From contig JBGAPI010000020.1 of the NCBI GenBank assembly GCA_044221335.1, positions 1 through 64,000 on the forward strand: a stretch of DNA of 64,000 bases, written 5' to 3'. The notes beneath the pieces are model-generated. The model was given only the letters and a program-made list of their open reading frames with translations, was not told the origin of the DNA and searched no databases. This document shows positions 18,601 through 25,624 of this stretch, piece by piece. The position numbers and the translations under genes are program-made. This stretch comes from JBGAPI01 sp044221335 (GTDB lineage Bacteria > Pseudomonadota > Gammaproteobacteria > Xanthomonadales > Ahniellaceae). Every line of letters starts with the position of its first letter. Position 1 is the stretch's first letter.

Positions 18601-20026
18601 CGTCCGCGAGGTCGACTACTGCTCCGGCGCCGCGATCATGCTCCGCACCGAGCTGATGCGCCGCTTCGGCGGTTTCGACGAGCGCTACAAGCCGGCCTAC
18701 TACGAGGACACCGATCTCGCCTTCAAGGTGCGCGAGGCGGGCCTGCGCTGCTACCTCCAGCCGGCGTCGCAGGTGGTGCACTTCGAGGGCGTCAGCTCCG
18801 GCACCGACACCAGCACGGGAATCAAGCGCTTCCAGGTGATCAACCAGGAGAAGTTCGTCGAGCGCTGGAAGGCCGCGCTGGTGCGCCAGCCGCGCGCCGG
18901 CAGCGACATCCGCGTCGCCCGCGAGCATCGCGTGCGGGGCCGCATCCTGGTGATCGACGCGCTGACGCCGACGCCGGACCAGGACTCCGGCTCGCTGCGG
19001 ATGGTGAACCTGCTGAAGCTGCTCGTCGCGGAGGGCTGGAAGGTCTGGTTCGCGGCGGAGAACCTGCTCTACCACGAGGGCTATTCCGAGGCGCTGCAGC
19101 AGCTCGGCGTCGAGGTGCTGCACGCGCCGCACGTGCGCGACCCGATCGAGTGGCTGACCGCCAACGGCAGCCTGATCGACGCGGCGGTGCTGTCGCGCCA
19201 TTACATCGCCGAGCGCTTCCTGCCGCTGCTCCGCGAGGTCGCGCCGCGGGCGCGGATCGTGTTCGACACCGTCGACCTGCACTACCTCCGCGAGCAGCGT
19301 GCCGCCGAGCTGTCGGGCGACCGCGGCGCACGCCGTCTCGCCGACAAGACCAAGCTGCACGAGCTCGACATCGTGCGGCGCGCCGACCTCACGCTGGTGG
19401 TGAGCCCGGTCGAACGCGAGCTGCTGGAGCGCGAGTGCCCGGGCAAGCGGGTCGAGGTGCTGTCCAACGTGCACGAGCTCGGTCCGACCGGGCTGCCGGC
19501 CGAGCAGCGCCGCGACCTGCTGTTCGTCGGCGGCTTCGGCCATCCGCCCAACATCGACGCGGTGACCTGGTTCGTGACCGAGGTCTGGCCGCGGATCGCC
19601 CAGGCGCTGCCGGATGCGAAGGTCCACGTCGTCGGCAGCCAGATGAGCGACGCGCTGAAGGCGCTGGGCGGCGAGCGGGTGCAGATGCACGGTTTCGTCG
19701 CGGACCTCGCGCCGCTGCTCGCCAGCGCGCGCGTCTCGATCGCGCCGCTGCGCTACGGCGCCGGGGTCAAGGGCAAGATCAACCAGGCGATGGCGCACGG
19801 CCTGCCGGTGGTGGCGACGCCGGTCGCGGTCGAGGGCATGTACCTGGTCCCGGAGGAAGAGGTGCTGGTCGGCGACGGCGCCACCGGCTTTGCGGACGCC
19901 GTCGTGCGCCTGTACCGCGACCCGCGGCTGTGGCAGCGGCTGGCGGAGGGCGGACGGGCGAATGTCATGAAGCATTTTTCGTTCGAGGCGGCGCGCTCCG
20001 TGTTGCGCAAGGTGCTGCCGTCGTAG
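15629..20026 (+). CDS. Three-domain glycosyltransferase fusion protein
   Basis: The 1465-residue cytoplasmic protein has three units. Residues about 220-640 form a GT-B-like glycosyltransferase (VLHIVHGWGGGAAGF; VLVLGRINAGKGARLLDRL; ETFSYTLSELRALGVPVLAT). About 650-790 is charged, probable coiled coil ending in SWSWKLTWPLRFA. About 840-1090 is a GT2 domain (VTVVIPVYNH; VVDDGSTDRTDE; YYEDTDLAFKVREAG). About 1100-1465 is a GT4-type domain (GRILVIDALTPTPDQDSGS; FVGGFGHPPN; KGKINQAMAHGLPVVATPV). Such fusions act in surface-glycan or protein glycosylation, but the acceptor is unknown. It is alone, with no polysaccharide cluster nearby. The stop TAG belongs to a REP-like element. Confidence 0.93.
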   Translation: MTTALPTTLRILVYAAGQADAAWRERFAAMCAPAEIEYSDYDQALYALRDSIDVFNAADTLLVAGGAELPELALARLVRHIAADPHADVVSVLNNVDPELSPLPTGAPDCTAPAADVDRGVLLASSRQLLPTLAWSRNFVLWRRRAIEWLVLNPEFDGARLPDALTGMLCDALYVGQPGRALAAAPAESDPRRPAPASPLARLRSTFAPRAAGVPLPGFGAEPVVLHIVHGWGGGAAGFIRDLALADRGHCHLALVARGDSGRRCYGEVLELVLAADEQPIRRYELARPIAATTHGNAEYRAILQAILASYAIDAVMISSLIGHDLAALATHRPTVLVTHDYYPLWPILHEDFGDAARRFDALELSERLPGAGEDFPFADRDAAGWQALRQAYVEAVLEAKPTLVAPSASARSNLLRIEPRFAELASAVIPHGLRPFPGRLPRDGGDAFTGSRVHAGASKGGRNAFNRRLRVLVLGRINAGKGARLLDRLTRPVPAGIEFHFLGCGAAGMAFFGRDHVDIEFDYRRDELPAAIARIAPDVALLPATVAETFSYTLSELRALGVPVLATRLGSLAERIVDDVDGWLVAPDADTLKDELVLLSRERSRLGLIRERLTTAEIRDSAAMAADYATLLGLAGGGSVRYALSARSADAAALDAALTRETRVALALAAAEGRLDAQQVELEARADWAYGMQRERDQWRKKHGAMEADRDRIASAHVALAAEFEDRTRWALSLDRQREELERDKAAIVGSWSWKLTWPLRFARRRLTALRQRLRYQLSGATQLGARAQRSIGSRGLGATIRLALARLIGRGAPPVAKPDLPDVPAQFVPFELPTSATPRVTVVIPVYNHFEHTHTCLRSLAAQPSGVPFEVIVVDDGSTDRTDELLQQVAGLELVCNPENLGFIGACNAGLAKARGEFVVFLNNDTAVGRDWLLHLVRTFEERPDAGLVGAKLVYPDGRLQEAGGIVFSDGSGWNYGRFDDPAHPSYNFVREVDYCSGAAIMLRTELMRRFGGFDERYKPAYYEDTDLAFKVREAGLRCYLQPASQVVHFEGVSSGTDTSTGIKRFQVINQEKFVERWKAALVRQPRAGSDIRVAREHRVRGRILVIDALTPTPDQDSGSLRMVNLLKLLVAEGWKVWFAAENLLYHEGYSEALQQLGVEVLHAPHVRDPIEWLTANGSLIDAAVLSRHYIAERFLPLLREVAPRARIVFDTVDLHYLREQRAAELSGDRGARRLADKTKLHELDIVRRADLTLVVSPVERELLERECPGKRVEVLSNVHELGPTGLPAEQRRDLLFVGGFGHPPNIDAVTWFVTEVWPRIAQALPDAKVHVVGSQMSDALKALGGERVQMHGFVADLAPLLASARVSIAPLRYGAGVKGKINQAMAHGLPVVATPVAVEGMYLVPEEEVLVGDGATGFADAVVRLYRDPRLWQRLAEGGRANVMKHFSFEAARSVLRKVLPS

Positions 20027-20041
20027 GGCGGTCACCGCCCA
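20023..20041. repeat. Single REP-like palindrome at a stop codon
   Basis: GTAGGGCGGTCACCGCCCAC immediately follows the last sense codon of the glycosyltransferase gene, and its TAG (20024-20026) is that gene's stop. The stem is slightly decayed and no inverted partner is seen. Confidence 0.8.
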
Positions 20042-20078
20042 CCGGCGCGGCGCGCTCCGAATGATTGTCCGGAGCGAA

Positions 20079-20176
20079 GGGCCCAGGGCACGGGGCCCGG
20101 AACTGCGGCGCTCGGCACGTCGAGGAACATGCGCTGGCCCGATTCCACTGGGCCCTGGGCCCGGTGCCCTGGGCCC
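20079..20176. repeat. GGGCCC-type inverted repeat, copy 1
   Basis: Perfect 13-base ends GGGCCCAGGGCAC (20079-20091) and GTGCCCTGGGCCC (20164-20176) bound a 98-base GC-rich element upstream of the deaminase gene. A second element with the same ends lies at 22770-22876. It is distinct from the REP-like family. Confidence 0.75.
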
Positions 20177-20209
20177 TTCCCCCTCACCACAAGACGAAGC
20201 TCAGACGCC

Positions 20210-20770
20210 ATGTTGTACGCCCAACTCCATCTCACTCTCCCCACCTGGATCCACACCGCCGTCGACGACGCCAGGATCTACGCCGACGATGCCGCCAAGG
20301 TGCGGCTCGCCGTGGAACTGTCGCGACTCAACGTCAAGCACGGCAGCGGTGGACCCTTCGGCGCGGCGGTATTCAATGCCGAGGGACGGATCATCAGCGT
20401 CGGCGTCAACCGCGTGGTGGCGCAGAACTGCTCGGTGGCGCACGCCGAGATGATGGCCTACATGCTGGCGCAGGCTCGGCTGCAGCGCTTCCGTCTCAAC
20501 GAGGACGGCGGCCGCTTCAGCCTCGCGACCAGCGCGCAGCCCTGCTGCCAGTGCTACGGCGCGACGGTGTGGGCCGGCATCGACGAACTCCTGATCGGCG
20601 CGCGGGCCGAGGACGTCACCACGCTGACCGAGTTCGACGAGGGCCCGTTGCCTGCGGACTGGATCGGCGAGCTCGGCAAGCGCGGCGTGACCGTGCGGCG
20701 CGACATCGAACGCGACGCCGCGCAGCAGGTGCTCGCGGACTACCGCCGCGGCGGCGGCGCACGCTACTGA
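20210..20770 (+). CDS. Cytidine/deoxycytidylate deaminase-family protein
   Basis: This 186-residue zinc-dependent deaminase-fold protein has the catalytic pair HAEMMAY (His-Ala-Glu) and PCCQC (PCxxC). The core layout is closest to nucleoside or guanine deaminases of the tRNA adenosine deaminase-like group, but the base substrate cannot be fixed. The ATG at 20210 is chosen because upstream sequence in the open frame is the GGGCCC repeat. It ends 17 bases before rlmM, so the two probably form an operon. Confidence 0.88.
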   Translation: MLYAQLHLTLPTWIHTAVDDARIYADDAAKVRLAVELSRLNVKHGSGGPFGAAVFNAEGRIISVGVNRVVAQNCSVAHAEMMAYMLAQARLQRFRLNEDGGRFSLATSAQPCCQCYGATVWAGIDELLIGARAEDVTTLTEFDEGPLPADWIGELGKRGVTVRRDIERDAAQQVLADYRRGGGARY

Positions 20771-20787
20771 GCGTCGAGGGCCTCCCG

Positions 20788-21840
20788 ATGGAATGGCTGG
20801 GATACTGCCGCGCCGGCTTCGAGGGCGAGCTGGCGCAGGAATTCGAGGCGGTGGCGGCGGAGCACGGCCGCGCCGGCTACGCCCGGACCCAGCGCGACAG
20901 CGGCTACGTCCGCTACACCGTGCTGTCGGACGACGACGCGCGGGAGGCCGCGCCTGCGCCGCCGGACTCCGGCCGGCTGATCTTCGCGCGGCAGTCGCTG
21001 CGGCTGCTCGCCGAACTCGACGCCCTGCCGCGAACGGACCGCCTCACTCCGGTGCTGGCGGCGCTGCCGGACGGCCTCGTCGTCTGCGACGCCTTCGTCG
21101 AGGCGCCGGACAGTCCGGCCGGCGAGGAGCTGCTGGCGCTGTGCCGCGGCTTCGAGGCGGTGCTGGTCGCCGCGCTGAAGAAGGCGAAGCGGATCGACCG
21201 CGGCGCTCCGCTGCGCTTGCACGTGTGCTTCACCAGCGGCGAGGCGGCGCTGCTCGCGCTGGGGGACGTCGCGACGGCGTCGCCCTGGCGGCAGGGCATC
21301 ATCCGGCTGCGCTTCCCGAAGGGCGGCCCGAGCCGCTCGACGCTGAAGCTCGACGAGGCCTTCCAGGTGCTGCTGGACGAGTCCGAACGCGAGCGCTGGC
21401 TCAGGCCCGGCATGCGCGCCGTCGACCTCGGCGCCGCACCCGGCGGCTGGACCTTCCAGCTGACCCGGCGCGGGATGCGGGTCATTGCGGTCGACAACGG
21501 GCCGATGGACATGACCCTGATGGACAGCGGACTGGTCGAGCACCTGCGCGTCGACGGCTTCCGCTATCGCCCGCCGCAGCCGGTCGACTGGCTGGTCTGC
21601 GACATGGTCGAGCAGCCGTCGCGGGTGGCCGCTCTGATGGCCGACTGGCTGGCCGACGGTTCTGCCCGCGCGGCGGCGTTCAATCTCAAGCTGCCGATGA
21701 AGAAGCGCTACGCCGAGACCCGCACCTGCCTCGATCTGATCGCGGCGCGGCTGTCGTCCGCCGGCCGCCGCGGGACGCTCAGGGCAAAGCAGCTGTACCA
21801 CGATCGCGAGGAGATCACGGTCGTGGTGTTGCCGGCCTAG
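20788..21840 (+). CDS. rlmM: 23S rRNA (cytidine-2498-2'-O)-methyltransferase RlmM
   Basis: RlmM methylates C2498 of 23S rRNA at the ribose using SAM. The 350-residue protein has an N-terminal THUMP-like region (GYCRAGFEGELAQEF at the start), then a Rossmann domain with motif I VDLGAAPGGWTFQL (about residue 212) and the catalytic Lys-Asp-Lys-Glu type residues (CDMVEQP, FNLKLPMKKR). The ATG at 20788 begins the conserved N-terminus. The stop TAG overlaps a REP-like palindrome. Confidence 0.95.
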   Translation: MEWLGYCRAGFEGELAQEFEAVAAEHGRAGYARTQRDSGYVRYTVLSDDDAREAAPAPPDSGRLIFARQSLRLLAELDALPRTDRLTPVLAALPDGLVVCDAFVEAPDSPAGEELLALCRGFEAVLVAALKKAKRIDRGAPLRLHVCFTSGEAALLALGDVATASPWRQGIIRLRFPKGGPSRSTLKLDEAFQVLLDESERERWLRPGMRAVDLGAAPGGWTFQLTRRGMRVIAVDNGPMDMTLMDSGLVEHLRVDGFRYRPPQPVDWLVCDMVEQPSRVAALMADWLADGSARAAAFNLKLPMKKRYAETRTCLDLIAARLSSAGRRGTLRAKQLYHDREEITVVVLPA

Positions 21841-21899
21841 GGCGGCCATTGGCCGCCACCGCGAGTCCTCGAGGCAAAGGCGGGCAGTGCCCGCCCGAC
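21837..21899. repeat. REPIN-like inverted pair after rlmM
   Basis: A GGCC-stem palindrome (21837-21857) faces a GGGC-stem palindrome (21879-21899) 21 bases away. The TAG at 21838-21840 in CTAGGGCGGCC is the rlmM stop. The pair fills most of the gap to the next gene. Confidence 0.87.
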
Positions 21900-21966
21900 G
21901 ATACGCAGCACTCCGGATCGACTCGATCCGTTACGCTTCGCGCCGCCACCGAGTCCGCGAACGCCC

Positions 21967-22770
21967 ATGAGCAACGAATCCCCGCTGAAGAAGATCGAGG
22001 AACGGATCAAGGCCGATGTCGCCGAGGCGAAGAGCCTCGAGCCGCTGGTCGACGATGCCAAGGCGGTCCCGAAGCAGGTACGGTCGCGGCTGAAGAAGGC
22101 GCTCCCGCTGATCGCCCTGGTCGGTCTCGGCGTGCTGCTGATCTCGACCGGTCTCTACGACCAGCTGAAGCTCGACAAGCTCGCCGAGCGCTACGTCGAG
22201 ATGCAGGCCTGGACCGACCAGCACCCGCTGCTGGCGGCGCTGGCCCTGGTCGCCGCGATCGCGACGATCATTTCGACCGGCCTGCCCGGCGGTGCCGCGC
22301 TGGTGGTGTTCGGGGGCCTGCTGCTCGGCTGGAAGAAGACCGTCGTGCTCGCCGCGATCGGCGATTGCGTCGGCGCGTCGGTGCTGTACTTCGCGGCGCG
22401 CAACCTGTTCATGGGGGACGACGCGAAACCCCCGGCACTGGTCGAGAAGATCCGCGAGGGTTTCGCCGCGTCGCCGGTCAGCTTCGCGTTCTTCCTGCGC
22501 CTGGTGCCGGTGTTCCCGTTCGGCGCGATCAGCGTCGCGCTGGCCTGGCTCGGCTGCAGCTATCGCCTGTTCCTCGCCGCGTCTTTCCTCGGCGTGCTGC
22601 CGTCCACGGCGGTCTACGCGGCGCTGGGCGAGGGCCTGGCCAAGACGCTCGCCGCCCACGAGCCGATCCACCTCGACATCCTCGCGCAGCCGCGGTTCGC
22701 GATTCCGCTGGTCGGACTTGCCGTGCTGGCGTTGCTGCCGGCGCTGTTTGGCTTGAAGCGGAAAAGATAG
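21967..22770 (+). CDS. TVP38/TMEM64 (VTT-domain, DedA-like) membrane protein
   Basis: This 267-residue integral membrane protein has a charged 45-residue cytoplasmic N-terminus, a first helix (about residues 46-63), and a VTT domain with the re-entrant-loop signatures STGLPGGAALVVFGGLLLG and FFLRLVPVFPFGAISVALA. Related DedA/VTT proteins act in lipid scrambling, membrane homeostasis or transport, but the substrate here is not known. The stop TAG at 22768-22770 shares its last base with the GGGCCC-type repeat. Confidence 0.88.
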   Translation: MSNESPLKKIEERIKADVAEAKSLEPLVDDAKAVPKQVRSRLKKALPLIALVGLGVLLISTGLYDQLKLDKLAERYVEMQAWTDQHPLLAALALVAAIATIISTGLPGGAALVVFGGLLLGWKKTVVLAAIGDCVGASVLYFAARNLFMGDDAKPPALVEKIREGFAASPVSFAFFLRLVPVFPFGAISVALAWLGCSYRLFLAASFLGVLPSTAVYAALGEGLAKTLAAHEPIHLDILAQPRFAIPLVGLAVLALLPALFGLKRKR

Positions 22771-22876
22771 GGCCCAGGACCCAGTGAGTCCGGGGCGAGG
22801 TTGCGGGCTCCGCTTTGTCGGTGGGCCGGAAGCGCGAGACTCGGCGCTGGCGTCGGTCGCTCCGGGCCCTGGGCCC
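22770..22876. repeat. GGGCCC-type inverted repeat, copy 2
   Basis: Ends GGGCCCAGG (22770-22778) and CCTGGGCCC (22868-22876) match copy 1 (20079-20176) in their outer bases and size. The stop codon of the preceding gene overlaps its first base. The rest of the 22771-23017 gap holds no recognised gene. Confidence 0.72.
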
Positions 22877-23017
22877 TCGCGGAGCGCGTCCAGGCGACGC
22901 CAGCGTTGACGCCGTTTCGCTTCGAAGTATCCGATCGGCACATCGGCTCCACCGGGTCCTATCCCCAGGCGTAGAATCGATCCGAACGCAGGACACGCAG
23001 CCCCCCTCCCACCGGAG

Positions 23018-25510
23018 ATGCCCGTGGCAATGGAGTCCGGCACGGTTTTCGCGGGATACACGGTCGTATCGCGGCTCGGTCGGGGTGGCATGGCGACCGT
23101 CTACCACGTCCGCGACGTCCAGCTGGACCGCTCGGTCGCCCTGAAGGTGCTGCCGGAGGAGGTCGGCGAGGAGGCCGGCTTCCAGGAGCGCTTCACCCGC
23201 GAGGCGCGGGTGATCGCTGCGCTCGATCATCCCAACATCATCCCGCTGTACGCCTTCGGGATCGAGCGCTCGGTGCCCTGGATGGCGCTGCGCTACGTCG
23301 ACGGCGGCGATCTCGCCCGCCGCCTGGAGCAGGGAAGGATCTCGATCGAGGAGGGGCTCGCGATCATGCGTCCGATCGCGGCGGCGCTCGACTTCGCCCA
23401 CGACCACGGCGTCATCCACCGCGACCTGAAGCCGCAGAACGTCCTGCTCGGCGCCGGCGGTGCGGTCTATCTCGCCGACTTCGGCATCGCGCGGGTGCTC
23501 GAGAATTCCTCGCTGTACACCTCGCGCACCGGCTCGGTGATGGGCACGCCGCAGTACATGGCGCCGGAACAGGCGCAGGGCCTGCCGCTGACCGCCGCGA
23601 CCGACGTCTACGCGTTCGGCGTGCTGTGCTTCCAGTGGTTGACCGGCGTACTGCCCTTCGATGCCCACACGCCGATGGCGGTGCTGTGGAAGCACGTGCA
23701 ATCGCCCGTTCCGGAAGAACTGATGACCTCGCTGCCGCCGGCCGTGCGCGAAGCACTGATCGGGGCGCTGGAGAAGGACCCCGCACGTCGCATCGGCCGG
23801 GCCGGCGACCTCATCCGCCGCCTGGACCGCGCGCTGCATCCGGGCATGGTGCTGCCGGTGTCCGCGACCGCCACCGCGATCATGCCGAACCCGATCAGCG
23901 GCCCGCACGATGCGCCGTTTGCGCCGAGCGGCCCGCACGCGCCGTTCCCGCCGGCCGCCGGAAATGCCAGTCAGGATGGCGGCTACTGGCCGAACCCGGA
24001 CACTGGCACGCAGGGGCACGGCGAACCGCTGTCGGCGCCGTTTCCGGCGCCGAGCGACAGCGTCCGCGAGCAGGCGCGGCGGTCGATGCCCTCGCCCGAG
24101 TCGCTGATCACCGGCCCGCAAGGCTACGTCCAGAAGCGGCGGCCGATGAGTGCGGCGGCCGCGCCACGGGACGGGGCGAACCTGCGCAGGATCCTGCTGA
24201 CGCTGGGCCTCGCCGCGATGCTCGGCGCCGGCGTCGCCGTGGCCTTCATGCTGCGCTCGCTGCTTGGTTCGCATCCGGGGGATGTCGCCGTCGCCTCCCC
24301 CTCGTCGGCCGGTGCACCGTCGGCGTCCCCGACACCGGCGGTACCGACACCGACCAGCGCTGCGCCGGTCGCCGTCGATCCGAAACCGGACCGGCCGGCG
24401 GTCGCGTCGACCGGCTCGCGGCTGCCTCCGCTGGCGACGCCGACGCCCTCTCCGGCGCCGGCGACAACCGCCACGACGAGTCCGCCACCGCTGGCCTCAC
24501 CGCCGAGTCCCGCGACGTCGCCCCCGGTGGCGTCGGCGAACACGCCGGTCGCCGCTCCCGCTTCCCCGTCCCCCGCCCGGCCGACATCGCCCCCGGTCAC
24601 CACGCCGACGCCACCTCCGCCGCCTGCGCCCCCGCCGGTCGCGACGGCACGGCCGTCACCGCCGTCGAGCACGCCGGCACCCGCGTCGCCGGCGGTGGTT
24701 GCGACGACACCGGCGCCGGCGCCCGCGGCGGTCGCTGCCCCTGCCGCGCCGCCGCCACCGACTGCCGCGCTGGCGCCGCGCACGCCCGTGGAGACGCGTC
24801 CGGCCACGCCCGAGCCGCCTCCGGCCGCACCGACGGCACCCGCCCCGGCGACCAGCCCCGGTGCCCTGGATCCGGCGATGGCGGCGACCCTTCCGTCCGA
24901 TCTGCGCCGCGCCGCCGAGGCCGGAGAGATGAAGGCCGAGGCCGAGCTCGGCAGGCGCTATGCGGAGGGCATCGGCGTCGCCCGCGACGACGCGCAGGCC
25001 GCGATCTGGTATCGCCGTGCCGCCGAGAAGGGGGACGCGACTGCGCAGGGCCAGCTCGGCGTGCTCCTGCAGAAGGGGCGCGGCGTCGGGCAGGACGACG
25101 CCGCGGCGGTCGAGTGGTACCGCAAGGCCGCCAGCCAGGGCGACGCCTTCGCCCAGTGCAATCTCGGCTACATGTACGAGTACGGTCGCGGCGTGGTGAA
25201 GGACCCCCGCGAGGCGGCCAACTGGTACCGCAAGGCGGCCAACCAGGGTTACCCGCGCGGCCAGATCAACCTCGGCTTCATGTACGTCGAGGGCACCGGC
25301 GTGCCGCGCGACCGCGAGGCCGCGTTCAACTGGTTCCGCAAGGCCGCCGAGCGTGGCGACCCGATCGGCCAGTTCAACCTCGGCCTGATGTACGAGGGCG
25401 GCAACGGCGTCACCCAGGACCTCGAGAACGCGGTGAAGTGGTACCGCAAGTCGGCGGCGCAGGGGGACGAGGACGCGAAGGATGCCCTGAAGCGCCTGCG
25501 GACAAGGTAG
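23018..25510 (+). CDS. Membrane Ser/Thr protein kinase with Sel1 repeats
   Basis: The 830-residue protein has a Hanks-type kinase domain (about residues 12-275) with LGRGGMATVY, Lys43 in VALKV, HRDLKPQN (catalytic Asp136), DFGIA and an APE motif in MAPEQA, so it should be active. A linker leads to one membrane helix (392-416), a 200-residue Pro/Ala/Thr/Ser-rich stretch, then five Sel1 repeats (about 630-828, with GRGVxxD and AxxWYRKAAxQG units) probably in the periplasm. An alternative ATG at 23030 has a better-spaced GGAG. The stop TAG comes from a REP-like palindrome. Substrates are unknown. Confidence 0.93.
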   Translation: MPVAMESGTVFAGYTVVSRLGRGGMATVYHVRDVQLDRSVALKVLPEEVGEEAGFQERFTREARVIAALDHPNIIPLYAFGIERSVPWMALRYVDGGDLARRLEQGRISIEEGLAIMRPIAAALDFAHDHGVIHRDLKPQNVLLGAGGAVYLADFGIARVLENSSLYTSRTGSVMGTPQYMAPEQAQGLPLTAATDVYAFGVLCFQWLTGVLPFDAHTPMAVLWKHVQSPVPEELMTSLPPAVREALIGALEKDPARRIGRAGDLIRRLDRALHPGMVLPVSATATAIMPNPISGPHDAPFAPSGPHAPFPPAAGNASQDGGYWPNPDTGTQGHGEPLSAPFPAPSDSVREQARRSMPSPESLITGPQGYVQKRRPMSAAAAPRDGANLRRILLTLGLAAMLGAGVAVAFMLRSLLGSHPGDVAVASPSSAGAPSASPTPAVPTPTSAAPVAVDPKPDRPAVASTGSRLPPLATPTPSPAPATTATTSPPPLASPPSPATSPPVASANTPVAAPASPSPARPTSPPVTTPTPPPPPAPPPVATARPSPPSSTPAPASPAVVATTPAPAPAAVAAPAAPPPPTAALAPRTPVETRPATPEPPPAAPTAPAPATSPGALDPAMAATLPSDLRRAAEAGEMKAEAELGRRYAEGIGVARDDAQAAIWYRRAAEKGDATAQGQLGVLLQKGRGVGQDDAAAVEWYRKAASQGDAFAQCNLGYMYEYGRGVVKDPREAANWYRKAANQGYPRGQINLGFMYVEGTGVPRDREAAFNWFRKAAERGDPIGQFNLGLMYEGGNGVTQDLENAVKWYRKSAAQGDEDAKDALKRLRTR

Positions 25511-25527
25511 GGCGGGCACCGCCCGCC
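25507..25527. repeat. Single REP-like palindrome at a stop codon
   Basis: A GGGC-stem copy (TAGGGCGGGCACCGCCCGCC) lies at the kinase 3' end, and its TAG (25508-25510) is the stop codon. Only a decayed trace follows before the convergent permease gene. Confidence 0.85.
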
Positions 25528-25624
25528 GGCGCGGGGCCCACGATCAGGGCGGCCGGTGCCGGGCTGGACGGTTGCTTCGCGACCGGGTGGCATCGCCGCT
25601 TCGCTTTCCGGCTGTACGGCAGAT

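Noticed and set aside
15341..20035. Very long antisense ORF (1564 codons) opposite the glycosyltransferase gene
   Set aside because: It is rich in Arg, Ala, Gly, His and Asp without domains, as expected for the shadow frame of a GC-rich gene. The plus strand encodes three clear glycosyltransferase domains.
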